Positions 1 to 9,500 of a stretch of DNA of 64,000 bases are shown here, piece after piece. The notes beneath the pieces are model-generated. The model did not search any database, had not been told where the DNA came from, and saw only the letters and a list, made by a program, of their open reading frames with translations. Source of the stretch: Pseudomonas putida (GTDB lineage: Bacteria > Pseudomonadota > Gammaproteobacteria > Pseudomonadales > Pseudomonadaceae); assembly GCF_003228315.1 (NCBI RefSeq), contig NZ_CP029693.1:3542001-3606000 (forward strand). Reading direction: 5' to 3'. The position numbers were made by a program, and so were the translations under genes. The stretch's first letter is position 1. Every line of letters starts with the position of its first letter.

Positions 1-81
1 CTGAGAGCATGGCTATCTGTCGGATTTCAGGCAATGGAGGCGAATACCCCAGCTCACACCAGGGCACTCACCAAGGGGGTA

Positions 82-912
82 TCACTGCAAATCCACATTC
101 AGCATTGGCTTGCCGAAATCAGCCAGAGTGGCGTCGGATTTCTCAAAGTAACCCCGCCAGAAGCTCTCCAGGTTATCCATGGTTTTGCCCGAGCGGTAAT
201 TCTGCTTGATGGCGTCAGTGATCAGGCCTGCTCCGGCAACATACACTCGCGCACCGTGAAGATCGCCTATGGCTCCGTTCTTCTGCGCCTTACTCAACTC
301 CTGTGCAGGGTTGAGCTCACGAATCTTGTTGGCGGCATAGAAGCTGGTGTAGTCACTGTGTTCGAGCATGTCACTTATGACGAACAGAATCCTTTGATCG
401 GCCGGGATTTTTGCCTGATCGCCCGCTACTTCGCGCAACGCGAACATGATTTCGCTTTTGGGCAGGTCGGCAGTAGCACCGCGCAGGGCAGCCACGAACT
501 GGCGGCCAAAACTGCCTTCAAACTGAGCCTTCTGCTGCGCCATGCAAGCATCGAAGCTGCGCAGTTTGTTCATGTCGATATCGTCGCGTTGTGCCGGACT
601 GATGGGAGCATCCAGTGTACCGGCGAACAGCAATCGTACGTATTGGCCCGGTACCAGCGCCGAAAAGCTATACAGCCGTACTTGATCTCCGGGGCCGACG
701 TAACGGCTGATGTTGCCCCAGGCAGCACGCTGGATGTCCTCGGGCATCGGTATGGTCTGGTCGACCACGACATTGAGCAGACGCCCGGATGTGGGCGCTC
801 GTTGATCATTTAGATGCGCCTTGCCATAGCAACTGGGCAAGTCGTTACGTTCGGCAGCATTAGCACTGACAGCGATCATCAGCGCCAACACGGGGATCAG
901 TGACTTGAGCAT
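82..912 (-). CDS. secreted von Willebrand A-like protein of an OmpA operon
   Basis: The predicted protein has 276 residues. I start it at the ATG at 912 because a GGAG site lies just upstream, the start nearly abuts the TGA of the upstream gene, and the product then begins with a clean signal peptide (residues 1-20, ending ANA-A). Sequence features suggest a von Willebrand A-like Rossmann fold: a first strand LLNVVVDQT (residues 45-53), where the MIDAS DxSxS is reduced to DQT, and a later strand ILFVISDMLEHSD (about 175-187) ending in an acidic residue at the place expected for the second metal-site loop. The family is not one I can name, so the fold is inferred from pattern only. It is the third gene of a minus-strand operon with a multi-pass membrane protein and an OmpA-domain lipoprotein, so a periplasmic or envelope role is likely. 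Confidence 0.7.
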   Translation of the reverse strand: MLKSLIPVLALMIAVSANAAERNDLPSCYGKAHLNDQRAPTSGRLLNVVVDQTIPMPEDIQRAAWGNISRYVGPGDQVRLYSFSALVPGQYVRLLFAGTLDAPISPAQRDDIDMNKLRSFDACMAQQKAQFEGSFGRQFVAALRGATADLPKSEIMFALREVAGDQAKIPADQRILFVISDMLEHSDYTSFYAANKIRELNPAQELSKAQKNGAIGDLHGARVYVAGAGLITDAIKQNYRSGKTMDNLESFWRGYFEKSDATLADFGKPMLNVDLQ

Positions 913-913
913 T

Positions 914-2503
914 TCAGGCAGGCTCCTGCGCACCGAACATGCCCAACTGCTTGAGCACTGCTTGCTGGGCACGGATGTCCAGCAGAGTTTCATAGGGCAT
1001 TTTCAACGCTTTGGCGGCGAGGTTCAGTTGGGCGTCATCGAAAGGTGTAAGGTCCTTGAAACTGGCCGCATCCACTTCGACGGCTTGCGCATTGACGGCG
1101 CTCACAGGCACGGCCGCAGGCTCAGCCTGCACTGCAGGCGTCACAACTGCTGGCGTCACAGGCGCACGCGCTTCGGCTGCAACCTGACGGGTGTTGGCCA
1201 TTTTCTCCGCATGACGGTCGCTGTCCTGGCGGCTCAGCAACACAAAGCTGAGAAAGTTGCGGCTCCCCACCTGCTCGGTAGCCAAGGCATCCTGTTCCTC
1301 AGCGATGGCGGTGTGTTTGCTCGAGCGTTTCTGCTGCAGCAGGCGCAACTTGTGGTCGGCATGCCCGGCGATACGCGCGCGCTGATTGGCGTGCCAGCGT
1401 TCGAATTCGTCTGCGCTGTTGAAACGATGGGTATTCTTCCAGGCCTCCTTGGAGTGCACGCCGCTGAAGCCATAGACCACTGACAGCCACAGCATCAGAC
1501 ACTGGATGGCGATGTACACCACCGAGAGCACGATGTAGGTCACCAGCGAGGCATGACGGATGGCGTCCATCTTGTCTTGAACGGCCTGGTTGTCGGACTG
1601 TTCGTTGACCGACTTTGATTCGTCCGGCAGATCGAACGGCGAAGCTGGTGCCGACGCAGGTGCCGCGCTGCTGCTGAGCTGGGCGACCATATCGGTTTCG
1701 ATGGATTCGAGGGTGTAGGCACGAATCCAGAACGCGGCAATGGCCAGCACGATGATGACGGCGAAGAAGCCGTAGATGACTTTCTTCTTTTGCGTCACAT
1801 CGTGGTCGGCGTGAATTCGCGCCATGATTTGCTGGTAGTCGGGCTGGTCGTCATCACTGAATGAATCTTCCAGATGCAACGATTTCAGCTGCTTCAGCGA
1901 GCTGGGACGCTGCGGCCCCTTGCCGTCGCGAGACCACCAGGCATGGGCCTTCTTGACCAGTGAGTTGTAGTGCATGTCATGGCCGGCGAAGTGAGCGAAG
2001 CCACCGGAAATCAATGCCAGCAGGAAGGCTACAGACCAGGCAAGCATGGCCATCTGATTGGCGCTGGCCGAGCTGTTGACGAACGGACCGAGGACGAAAC
2101 CAAAGCCCACGGCCTCGACGATCAGCAGGATCACCGCCAGGCCCAGGACCCAGGAGGGAATCGGCCGACGTCCGGCTTCACCTACTTTGGCCAGGTAGTC
2201 CTTGCTCTTGCGATAGAGCGAGGAGTCACGATCGTACTTGTCGTAATAGGACTTGTAGTCGCTGCAGATGTCCGACTCGACGCTTGGCCAGCCATCTTTC
2301 ATATAACCGGGTGTGGCGGACAGCCGCGAGACCGTGCCGATCACCGGCAGGCCATGCCAGGCACGCATGGTGAAATAGCAAACGTGCTCCCAAAGGTAGG
2401 CAATCAGTGCGATTGCCAGCAGGGTAGCGATGATCGCAACGGTCAGCAGAGTGTGGGTACGCAGCAGCGTTTCCAGGCCCTGCAGGGTGAAAATGTTTTC
2501 CAA
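914..2503 (-). CDS. multi-pass inner-membrane protein of the OmpA operon
   Basis: This is a 529-residue membrane protein I do not recognise. Hydrophobic segments lie near residues 18-37, 117-140, 150-172, 240-262 and 317-345. Between and after them are charged cytoplasmic or periplasmic stretches, and the tail (about 440-490) is rich in Ala, Val and Pro, ending in a soluble region. The start codon is TTG at 2503; a perfect AGGAGG lies seven bases upstream, which fixes the start. It sits 15 bases after the OmpA-lipoprotein gene and is followed after one base by the secreted vWA-like gene, so the three are almost certainly co-transcribed. A role as membrane anchor or energiser for the two envelope proteins is a guess from context only. 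Confidence 0.75.
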   Translation of the reverse strand: MENIFTLQGLETLLRTHTLLTVAIIATLLAIALIAYLWEHVCYFTMRAWHGLPVIGTVSRLSATPGYMKDGWPSVESDICSDYKSYYDKYDRDSSLYRKSKDYLAKVGEAGRRPIPSWVLGLAVILLIVEAVGFGFVLGPFVNSSASANQMAMLAWSVAFLLALISGGFAHFAGHDMHYNSLVKKAHAWWSRDGKGPQRPSSLKQLKSLHLEDSFSDDDQPDYQQIMARIHADHDVTQKKKVIYGFFAVIIVLAIAAFWIRAYTLESIETDMVAQLSSSAAPASAPASPFDLPDESKSVNEQSDNQAVQDKMDAIRHASLVTYIVLSVVYIAIQCLMLWLSVVYGFSGVHSKEAWKNTHRFNSADEFERWHANQRARIAGHADHKLRLLQQKRSSKHTAIAEEQDALATEQVGSRNFLSFVLLSRQDSDRHAEKMANTRQVAAEARAPVTPAVVTPAVQAEPAAVPVSAVNAQAVEVDAASFKDLTPFDDAQLNLAAKALKMPYETLLDIRAQQAVLKQLGMFGAQEPA

Positions 2504-2518
2504 GGGTGATCCTCCTGA

Positions 2519-3964
2519 TCAACTGCGGATAGGGACGAAACGAGCGGTATAGCTTTGGCCGTTGTCGGGGTAGTAGAGCGCGCCCTGGGTGGCCTGGGCA
2601 TTGCCTTTACTGAAGACAATGTCCATGCAACTGACCGCAGCGTTGTCCTCGGTGACGAACACGCGGTAGAGCACTTCATCCTGGCCTTCATAGGTGTTGG
2701 CGACGGCGTTGAGCTTGTCCAGATTCTTTTTCTTCGCGGTCTGATAGCCACTCACGATCTGAATGAAGGGCTGCGTCCCCACTGCTGCGCCTTCGCGCAG
2801 GATGGATACTGGGGAAATGGTCACCAGATTTCCGTTGACCGTATTGGCCCAGACGCGATTGTTGTAACCCGGCAAATATTCACGGGTGGCGTGCTGGCTC
2901 AGCGGCTGATCGGTTGCCAGATTGAGCGCGGTACCGCTGTCGCGGGGCTTGTCCGCCTGGCAGGTACGCATCGGCGGTTCGGCCGCCCGGGCGGAGGAAA
3001 TCAGGCTGATACCGTCAGCCATGGGTTTGAGGCTATAACCGAGTTGGTCGCTGGTGGCCGGGCTGCCACCGAAATCCACCAGTGCGGATGAACCTTTGCT
3101 CACCGCGTCGGGTGTTGCGGTGCTGGCTTTTACCGGGCTGGCGGGTTTGGGCTTGGCTTGTGTCGAGCTGGTGACAGGTGCCGGCTTGCGCTCGCTGGTC
3201 GTGCCATAGGCCAGGTAGCGAGCGTTGTTCTGCTCGGAGACGATGCGTTTGATCAGCACGTCTTCGCTGGTGGTCTCAACGATTTCGACACGGCGATTGC
3301 GGCCGCGCTGCAAGGGATCGGTGTTGTCGGCGATAGGTCGAGCCGCCCCGGCACCCTGATAATAGATAGCACTGGCGGGGATACCCGCGTCACGCAACAA
3401 ACGGCCCACAGTGCGTGCGCGGCGTTCGGACAGGCTCTGGTTGACCTGAGCGGTTCCAGTGGCATCGGTATGGCCGACTACCAGGAAGCGGCGTTGGGCG
3501 CTGGTCGCACTGCCGTCACTCTTCGAGTATTCGGTCGCCAACTTGCTCACGGCACGTACACCAGCAGCAGTGAGCTGATCGGAACCGGTGTCGAACATGC
3601 TTTCGCTCTCGACCTGGGTTACCAATCCGGCTTCGATGGGTTTGACCCCGGGCGCACCATTGGCAACTTGCAGTGGTGTAGAGGTCAACTTCAGGCCTTC
3701 TTCCTTGGCAATGCGATCAAGTGCTTGCATGCGTGATTGCCAGACCGATCCGGCATAGCAGCCTGCGGCAGTGCCCAAGGCTGCGCCGGCCAGGGCACCA
3801 TTTTTGCCATTGATGGCGGCGCCCAGCAGGGCCCCGCCGAGCAGGCCGACGCCGCAGAGCACAGCGGTGCCATGCTCACGACCGAGGGTATCCATCTGGG
3901 TACTGGAGCAACTGGTGAGGGCAATCGTCGACGCGAGCAGAGACAACGAGATGGCTCGGCGCAT
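2519..3964 (-). CDS. OmpA-family lipoprotein with glycine zipper and unique C-terminal domain
   Basis: The 481-residue product begins with a lipoprotein signal (lipobox LTSC, lipidated Cys19). Start at 3964 is preferred over the ATG 15 bases upstream because AAGGAAG precedes it. Residues 38-74 form a Gly/Ala-rich zipper like that of Rcp/YMGG lipoproteins. Residues about 118-230 are an OmpA C-terminal peptidoglycan-binding domain, with GHTDATG (154-160) and NRRVE (223-227) motifs. Residues 231-481 are a linker and an unfamiliar globular domain. The protein is expected at the outer membrane, gripping peptidoglycan. It is the first gene of the three-gene operon; the 156 bases upstream (3965-4120) are AT-rich and probably hold the promoter. 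Confidence 0.88.
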   Translation of the reverse strand: MRRAISLSLLASTIALTSCSSTQMDTLGREHGTAVLCGVGLLGGALLGAAINGKNGALAGAALGTAAGCYAGSVWQSRMQALDRIAKEEGLKLTSTPLQVANGAPGVKPIEAGLVTQVESESMFDTGSDQLTAAGVRAVSKLATEYSKSDGSATSAQRRFLVVGHTDATGTAQVNQSLSERRARTVGRLLRDAGIPASAIYYQGAGAARPIADNTDPLQRGRNRRVEIVETTSEDVLIKRIVSEQNNARYLAYGTTSERKPAPVTSSTQAKPKPASPVKASTATPDAVSKGSSALVDFGGSPATSDQLGYSLKPMADGISLISSARAAEPPMRTCQADKPRDSGTALNLATDQPLSQHATREYLPGYNNRVWANTVNGNLVTISPVSILREGAAVGTQPFIQIVSGYQTAKKKNLDKLNAVANTYEGQDEVLYRVFVTEDNAAVSCMDIVFSKGNAQATQGALYYPDNGQSYTARFVPIRS

Positions 3965-4120
3965 AGGGCTTCCTTGCATGGAGATGAATGGGTATCAAAA
4001 TAGCGGCAAAATGATATCAGCAATATTAAGAAATGTTGCCGACGAATCCGAGAAAGGAACTATTAAGTACAAATTCCATGGCACATCGATTTTTCCCAAT
4101 GCTCCCCCGCCCACTGAGCC

Positions 4121-4933
4121 TCACGGATAACTAAACCCCTTAACCAACGTCAACTCCCCCACCGCCCGCATCGGCACCACGAACGTTTCCATCTTCTCGC
4201 TCGGCGTCCCCTCTTCCGTTATCACCGTCACCTGTGCCGTAGTCAGCGGCTGAACCGCCTCCTCCTGCCCCTCTTCATCACTGCGATACCCACCTCCGAA
4301 ATAATTCACATACACCAGATACTGCCCCTTGATCGGCGCGGGCATAGCGAAGATTTCCGGGCCGTAGCCGGTGGTGACGTCGACGTCGAGGGCCGCGCCG
4401 TTGGGTGCTACGCGGTCGCCGTACCAGATGTGGGCACCGTCTGGAGTGATGAGGTGCAGGTCCAGGTCGGTGCCGTCGCTGTCCCAGGCCAGTAGTACCC
4501 GGAGCTTGGCGGGGGTGGCGCCGCCGCTGGCATTGAGAAATTGCGTGCGACGCCGTTGCTGGCCGTCGGGGCTGCGGACTTCGACGCTGTTGCTGCCATT
4601 GGGGAAGGAGAACGGGCGATCGAAGCGGCCGGCGGGGTCGATTTTCAGGGGCATGCTGACGCCGTTGACGATCAGTCGGCCGGGCTCGTTCGATTTGGGA
4701 GTGGCCTTGATTTGCCCGGCAATCCGCGCGGTGTTGGCCTGTCCCGCCGGGGTGTTCACCGAGGAGGCCGGGTAGTTGACGGCCTGACGAAAGTTTTCGC
4801 CCTCGCCTTCGGGCATACCGGTGCGCCAGCCACCGACGGGCGTGTCGAGTTTGACGCTGTCGGCAGCCATCACCGGCGAAAGTGCGGCGAACGCGCAAAG
4901 CAACAGCAAGACCCGTGGATCAGAGAATGTCAT
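4121..4933 (-). CDS. yfaP: YfaP-family DUF2135 secreted protein (distal copy)
   Basis: This 270-residue protein has a signal peptide (residues 1-23, SPVMA-A) and belongs to the DUF2135/YfaP family of periplasmic beta-sandwich proteins. The diagnostic part is a TDLDLHLITPDG stretch followed by a YLVYVNYFGG stretch, resembling pre-peptidase or carbohydrate-binding jelly rolls. An N-terminal half contains GSNSVEVRSPDG, which suggests an Ig-like or bacterial Big-type module. It closes a six-gene operon and starts three bases after yfaQ stops. A second, clearly related copy opens the same operon at 13503-14291. Its molecular function is unknown; in E. coli the orthologue also sits beside yfaQ. Confidence 0.88.
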   Translation of the reverse strand: MTFSDPRVLLLLCAFAALSPVMAADSVKLDTPVGGWRTGMPEGEGENFRQAVNYPASSVNTPAGQANTARIAGQIKATPKSNEPGRLIVNGVSMPLKIDPAGRFDRPFSFPNGSNSVEVRSPDGQQRRRTQFLNASGGATPAKLRVLLAWDSDGTDLDLHLITPDGAHIWYGDRVAPNGAALDVDVTTGYGPEIFAMPAPIKGQYLVYVNYFGGGYRSDEEGQEEAVQPLTTAQVTVITEEGTPSEKMETFVVPMRAVGELTLVKGFSYP

Positions 4934-4936
4934 GGG

Positions 4937-6553
4937 CTATTCCAGCAATAGATGGCGTGCGAGGCCTTCGATGTAGGTTTCATCCTGGCCGTTGGGGTGG
5001 GCTTCAAACGCCAGGTGCAGGTATTCGTGGGTCAGGTCGAGGCGGTCCTGCAACGACAGCACGCCACGCACATAGATGCGCTGGCGTTCGCGGTCGACAT
5101 AGGGCCGGCCAAACGCCAGGCGGCAGACGGCGAAAGTGCTGACTTCGTTGTAGCCGGTTTCGCTTTCCAGTGTCGGACGCCAGCTACGACGTTGCTTCTG
5201 CAGCCAGTCCTGTGCGGCGGGCAATGTTTCGCAGGAGGCCACCGGATTGTCCCAGCGGCTCAGGCTGGCACGTGGGTAGGCGTGCAGCAGGATGGCGTCG
5301 TAGCGTTGACCGGCACTGGCCTGCTCGACGGCTTGCTGCCAGGACAGCTTGTCCGGGCCGGGTTGATCTGAGTGGTAGGTGACGTTGCTGCCGGCCAGTA
5401 CCAGATCACTGGTCCATGCGGCGATGTTTCGCGCTTCCTCAGAGGCCGGACGCGGGGCGACACGCTGGCGCAGGCTGCTGTCGTCGATGCTCAGGCAATC
5501 ACCGTTGCGCGTGGCGTTTTGCAGCAGATAGGTACGGATCGCCACGGCCAGGGCCTTGGCGGCTTCGGCGGGCTCAGGTGTGGCTTCGCGTTGCAGTACA
5601 CGGGCGACGTACTCTTCACGATCCAGGCGGGCGACGAGCTTGTCCTTGTCTAAAAACAACTCGCCGTCACTGTGGATATCGAGCTGATTACCGTTGGTGA
5701 ACTCCACGCGATAGTCACCGCGCAACGGCCCCGAAGCCACTTCGCTACTGCCCGACAGCACACGCTTGAGCGGATAGCGGGAGAACAGACCGACCTCGAC
5801 ACAACGCCCCGCATCGACTGGCCATTGAACAGGCACGACCGTCGCCAGCGCCGCCGCGTAATCACGCAAAACCCGCTGACTGGTCCCGCGCCCACCGGCC
5901 CAGATCGGCGTGCCATCCACCGTCCACCCGGCGAATCCACCCTGACGCGATGCAGCGTCCCGCTCGTCCAGCCAGCTCCAGGTTTTCACCCGCAACCGGC
6001 TGCCGAGTTCACCCACGACATTGCCGTCAGCCGCATTCAACACCACATCGAGCAGCACGCGCCGGGCCTGATCCTGCGCCGGCAGCACCGCCAACATGCG
6101 CATCAATTCAGCGACGGGGACACGAGTCGCTGGCTGCAACGAAGGCAAGTTCAGCAACCACGGCGGCGCCTCTCGCGCTTGCCAATAAGCTCGCCAGTCA
6201 ACAGCGGATATCCCCAAACGCGCCGGTTCGAAATACAGTCCGCAAGACTTCACCAACGCCTGTTCGCGCTCGACCTTGCCACCCGCAGTGCAGCAATACA
6301 CTTCCTCTTTCGACTGCCCGCGACATTCATAGGCCGACTCCCGCGCCCCGGTATCCACCAGCCAGGCATAGACGAACAGTTTCCACACACTGCCCAGCGG
6401 CGTTTGCAAGGTATCCGGCAACGGCTCGCGGGACAGCAGCTGCGTCCGGTTCAAGGACAGCAACTCGCCCTTGAACGCCAGGCGCAGCGGTTCGCCCTGC
6501 GCCATCGTCAGCGCAGGCATCAAGCACGCCAGACAAACCAGAAGCCGCCACAT
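4937..6553 (-). CDS. yfaQ: YfaQ-family DUF2300 protein with PBP-like, SpoIID-like and HExxH motifs
   Basis: The 538-residue secreted protein (signal peptide about 1-18) matches the YfaQ/DUF2300 family in context and length. Read by motif, it has three parts. Residues 51-230 resemble a penicillin-binding transpeptidase: SVWK at 55-58 followed by LFVYAWL, a second-motif-like SCGLYF at 103-108 where PBPs have SxN, and KTW at 190-192 where they have KTG, followed by a GFAGW strand. Residues about 283-345 resemble SpoIID, with EEYVARVLQRE followed by EAAKALAVAIRTY. Residues 509-513 read HEYLH, an HExxH signature followed by ETYIEG. The domain assignments are my inference, not database hits. It starts one base after yfaS stops. 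Confidence 0.85.
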   Translation of the reverse strand: MWRLLVCLACLMPALTMAQGEPLRLAFKGELLSLNRTQLLSREPLPDTLQTPLGSVWKLFVYAWLVDTGARESAYECRGQSKEEVYCCTAGGKVEREQALVKSCGLYFEPARLGISAVDWRAYWQAREAPPWLLNLPSLQPATRVPVAELMRMLAVLPAQDQARRVLLDVVLNAADGNVVGELGSRLRVKTWSWLDERDAASRQGGFAGWTVDGTPIWAGGRGTSQRVLRDYAAALATVVPVQWPVDAGRCVEVGLFSRYPLKRVLSGSSEVASGPLRGDYRVEFTNGNQLDIHSDGELFLDKDKLVARLDREEYVARVLQREATPEPAEAAKALAVAIRTYLLQNATRNGDCLSIDDSSLRQRVAPRPASEEARNIAAWTSDLVLAGSNVTYHSDQPGPDKLSWQQAVEQASAGQRYDAILLHAYPRASLSRWDNPVASCETLPAAQDWLQKQRRSWRPTLESETGYNEVSTFAVCRLAFGRPYVDRERQRIYVRGVLSLQDRLDLTHEYLHLAFEAHPNGQDETYIEGLARHLLLE

Positions 6554-6554
6554 G

Positions 6555-9500
6555 TCAGTGCACCGTCACCTGACCGAGCGCCGGTTTCTGTTCCTGGGCC
6601 TGATGCTGCGGCGCATACACCTGCGTGAACCGCACTGGCGGCAAATTGAATTGCCCTTTCTGCGAGAAGCGCACCAGATGCCGCAAACGCAACTCGCCAC
6701 TCAGCGCATCCACCGGCACCGCATAGGCCAGTTGCCCCGGTTCGAAACGTGCCTTTTCCAGCGCCGTGGGCTCCGTTCCGGCCTTGCCCATCAGCTTGAT
6801 GCCCCAAGTGGTGCGCTCGACATCGGCGCCCGGTGGCAACGGCACTTCCAGCATTCCGTAACGCAGGGGCTTCGCAGCCTTGCTGGTGAGGATCACTTCG
6901 TCCAGGTACAGGCTGTCGCTGGACAGCGGCGTGGTGCCGACCGGCTCCAGCTTGAAGGTGAAGGCCTCATCCCCCGGCACCAGTCGCGACAGGCGGCGGG
7001 TGATGGTCACGGCCATCGGATCTACCGGTGGCTGACGGGTCTGGAAACTCAACGCAGCACGCAGCGGACGCTCTTGCGCCCCGCTCAACGACAACACCGC
7101 CGGCACCGGCGATGCGCCCTGCCACGTCCAATACACCTCACCCGTATCCCCATATTTTTTCTTCCAGCCATCGCCCGGCGCCAATGCGATGGTCGGCGAG
7201 GCCTGTTCGATGCCGCGTTGCAACCAGGTCAATGCCAACGCACGCTCCAGCGTCGATTGTTGCGGTAGCAGCCGTTGCAGCAACGCCGTCGCGCGGGCCT
7301 GATCGAAAGGTTGCAACGACAGGTTCAACGCCTCGGCAAATGGCTGGGAGCTGACTGCCAACCGCTGTTGCGCATCTGCCAGCTGGCGATTGAACGCGTC
7401 CGGCAGGGGCACTTTGGCCTGACGTGCCATGGATGCAGTCAACACCCGCGCAGCGGCCAGACCGAGGGCCGAATCAGGATCGCCCATCACCAGGCTGTCG
7501 CCCTCCGCCTCCAGCATGTTGGCGGCGCTGCCCTCGCCCGCTTGTGTCAGATCGTCCATCAAGCCACTGAGCAGTGTGTTCACCGGCAACTGCATCTGCC
7601 GGGCGAACGACAGGATCAACGCGCGCTGCAGCAGCGGCGTGTTTTTCGCCTGTTTGGCGTAGACCTCCAGCACCCGCTGCCAATGCTCCGGCGGCAGGCT
7701 CAACTCCAGCACCTTGCTGGCGTGCCAGTCGGCGTAATAGGCGTAGGCGGTGAGGAACGCATCCGGCTCGCCGTCCATGCCCCACCAGGTGAAGCTCGCC
7801 GAGGGTCCGGCCATTTGCACCAGGCGCAAGCGGCTGTTCTGCATGATCAGGCGCAGGCGATCGCGGATCTGCGGGTTCGATGCCAGGGTTGGATAGGCGA
7901 TGCTCAGCGGCAGCAGACGGCTGGCGGTCTGTTCGACGCCACCATAGGGGTAGCCCAGCAGGTCATCGAGTGCCGAGCGGAACAGCGCCTGCGGACTGTC
8001 ATCAAGGCGCAGACGGATGTCCGTGGCGTCTGCCGGCAGGGTCAGCGGCGTGTCACCCGTGGTCACGTCCAGACTCTGGCTTTGCGTGATCTGCCAGCCT
8101 TCACCGGTTGCTGTCAGGCGTACGGCCAAGACGTCGGCGCTCTTGCCGTCCTGCACCAGTTCGGCGGTCCACTCGCCATTGGTCAGGGCAAACGCCGGCA
8201 GAGGGATGTAATTGATGCCGCTATTGAGCGTGACCGGAACGCGCTGCTCACTGCCAGCATAGTGAGTGACCAGTTCAGCCTTGACCGGACTCTGCGCCTG
8301 ATTGAAAGCAAACACGCCCAGGTCCGGCTTGTCCCCCGCGCGGAATCTGCTCGGCCCGCTCCACTTCAGGTACAGCGGTTTTTCCGAGCGCACGAATTGC
8401 TTCTTCTGCCCGACCTGACCGTCATCGGCAATGGCCCGGGCAGTAATGCGCCAGCGGGTCAGCGAGTCCGGCATCTTGAAGGTGAAACGGGTCTTGCCAT
8501 TGGCATCGGTGAGCAGTTCCGGTTGCCAGGCGGCAGTGTCGACGTCTTCGCGGCGCGGCCGCTCCAGCACTTTCACCCCGCGCTCGCTTCGATTGGCCTT
8601 GCCCGGCGCACCGGGGCTGCCGGGCAGCGCAACGTCATAACTGATGAACGACAGGCTGGCGCTGGTGCGCACGTTGTTGCGCCGTGGGTGGTAGAAGAAC
8701 TGGTCGATGGTCGGCGCCACTTCCGGTTGCAGCGCGTAGACCATTTCGTCGGCCACGCTGACCGTCAGATGCGCGGGCACCGGCTTGCCGGCGAACTGCG
8801 TGGTCAGGTCCACAGTGACGGTGTCACCGGGTTGATAAGTGTCCTTGTCAGTGGCGATGGCGACGTCGATCTGCGGGGTAATCACCTTGATCCCGGCGTT
8901 CTGGAAGCTGTATTGGCCGCCCTTGGTGTACAGCACCGAGAACGTCAGGTTCGGCGTGAAGCTGTCCTTCACCGGGATGCGTGCACGGTATTGAGTGTCG
9001 CTGAGCTTCTCCATTTTCAGCCAGTCGCCACCCTTGGAGAGCAACGCGGTGGCCTCGACCTTGTCACGCTCCAGCGACAGCAAGGCATCGCTGACCGGCT
9101 CAGGAAAGGTGATCAGCGCCAGCGCTTCATCGCCCGCCTTGTACTCGGGTTTATCGAGGACGATTTCCACGGTGCCGGGCACCGCGTTGACGCCATCGCC
9201 AGTGACGGAATGCCCGGTCGCGCCGAGGGTTCGGCCGTGATCATCCCTGAGCGTGAGGTTGTAAGTGCCGGGGCGGTCGAAGGCCAACGTGAAGCCTTTA
9301 TCGGTCGCCGTCAGCTTGCCTTCGCCGGTGGTTTGATCCTCAAGACGTACCCAGCCGTAGCTGCTCGGCGCGACCGATGCGGCTTGTTCGCTTTCGTTGG
9401 CATAGCTGAAAGCAACCTTGTCGCCCACCGCGCTGAAACGCTGCGGCGCGCTCAAGCGGAAATTCGCCGCGCCGCGATCGATGAGGATTTCCTTGGTGGT

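Noticed and set aside
1..81. Possible start of another minus-strand gene near position 14 (ATGCTCTCAG)
   Set aside because: Only a few codons are in the window and no clear ribosome site precedes it, so it cannot be supported.
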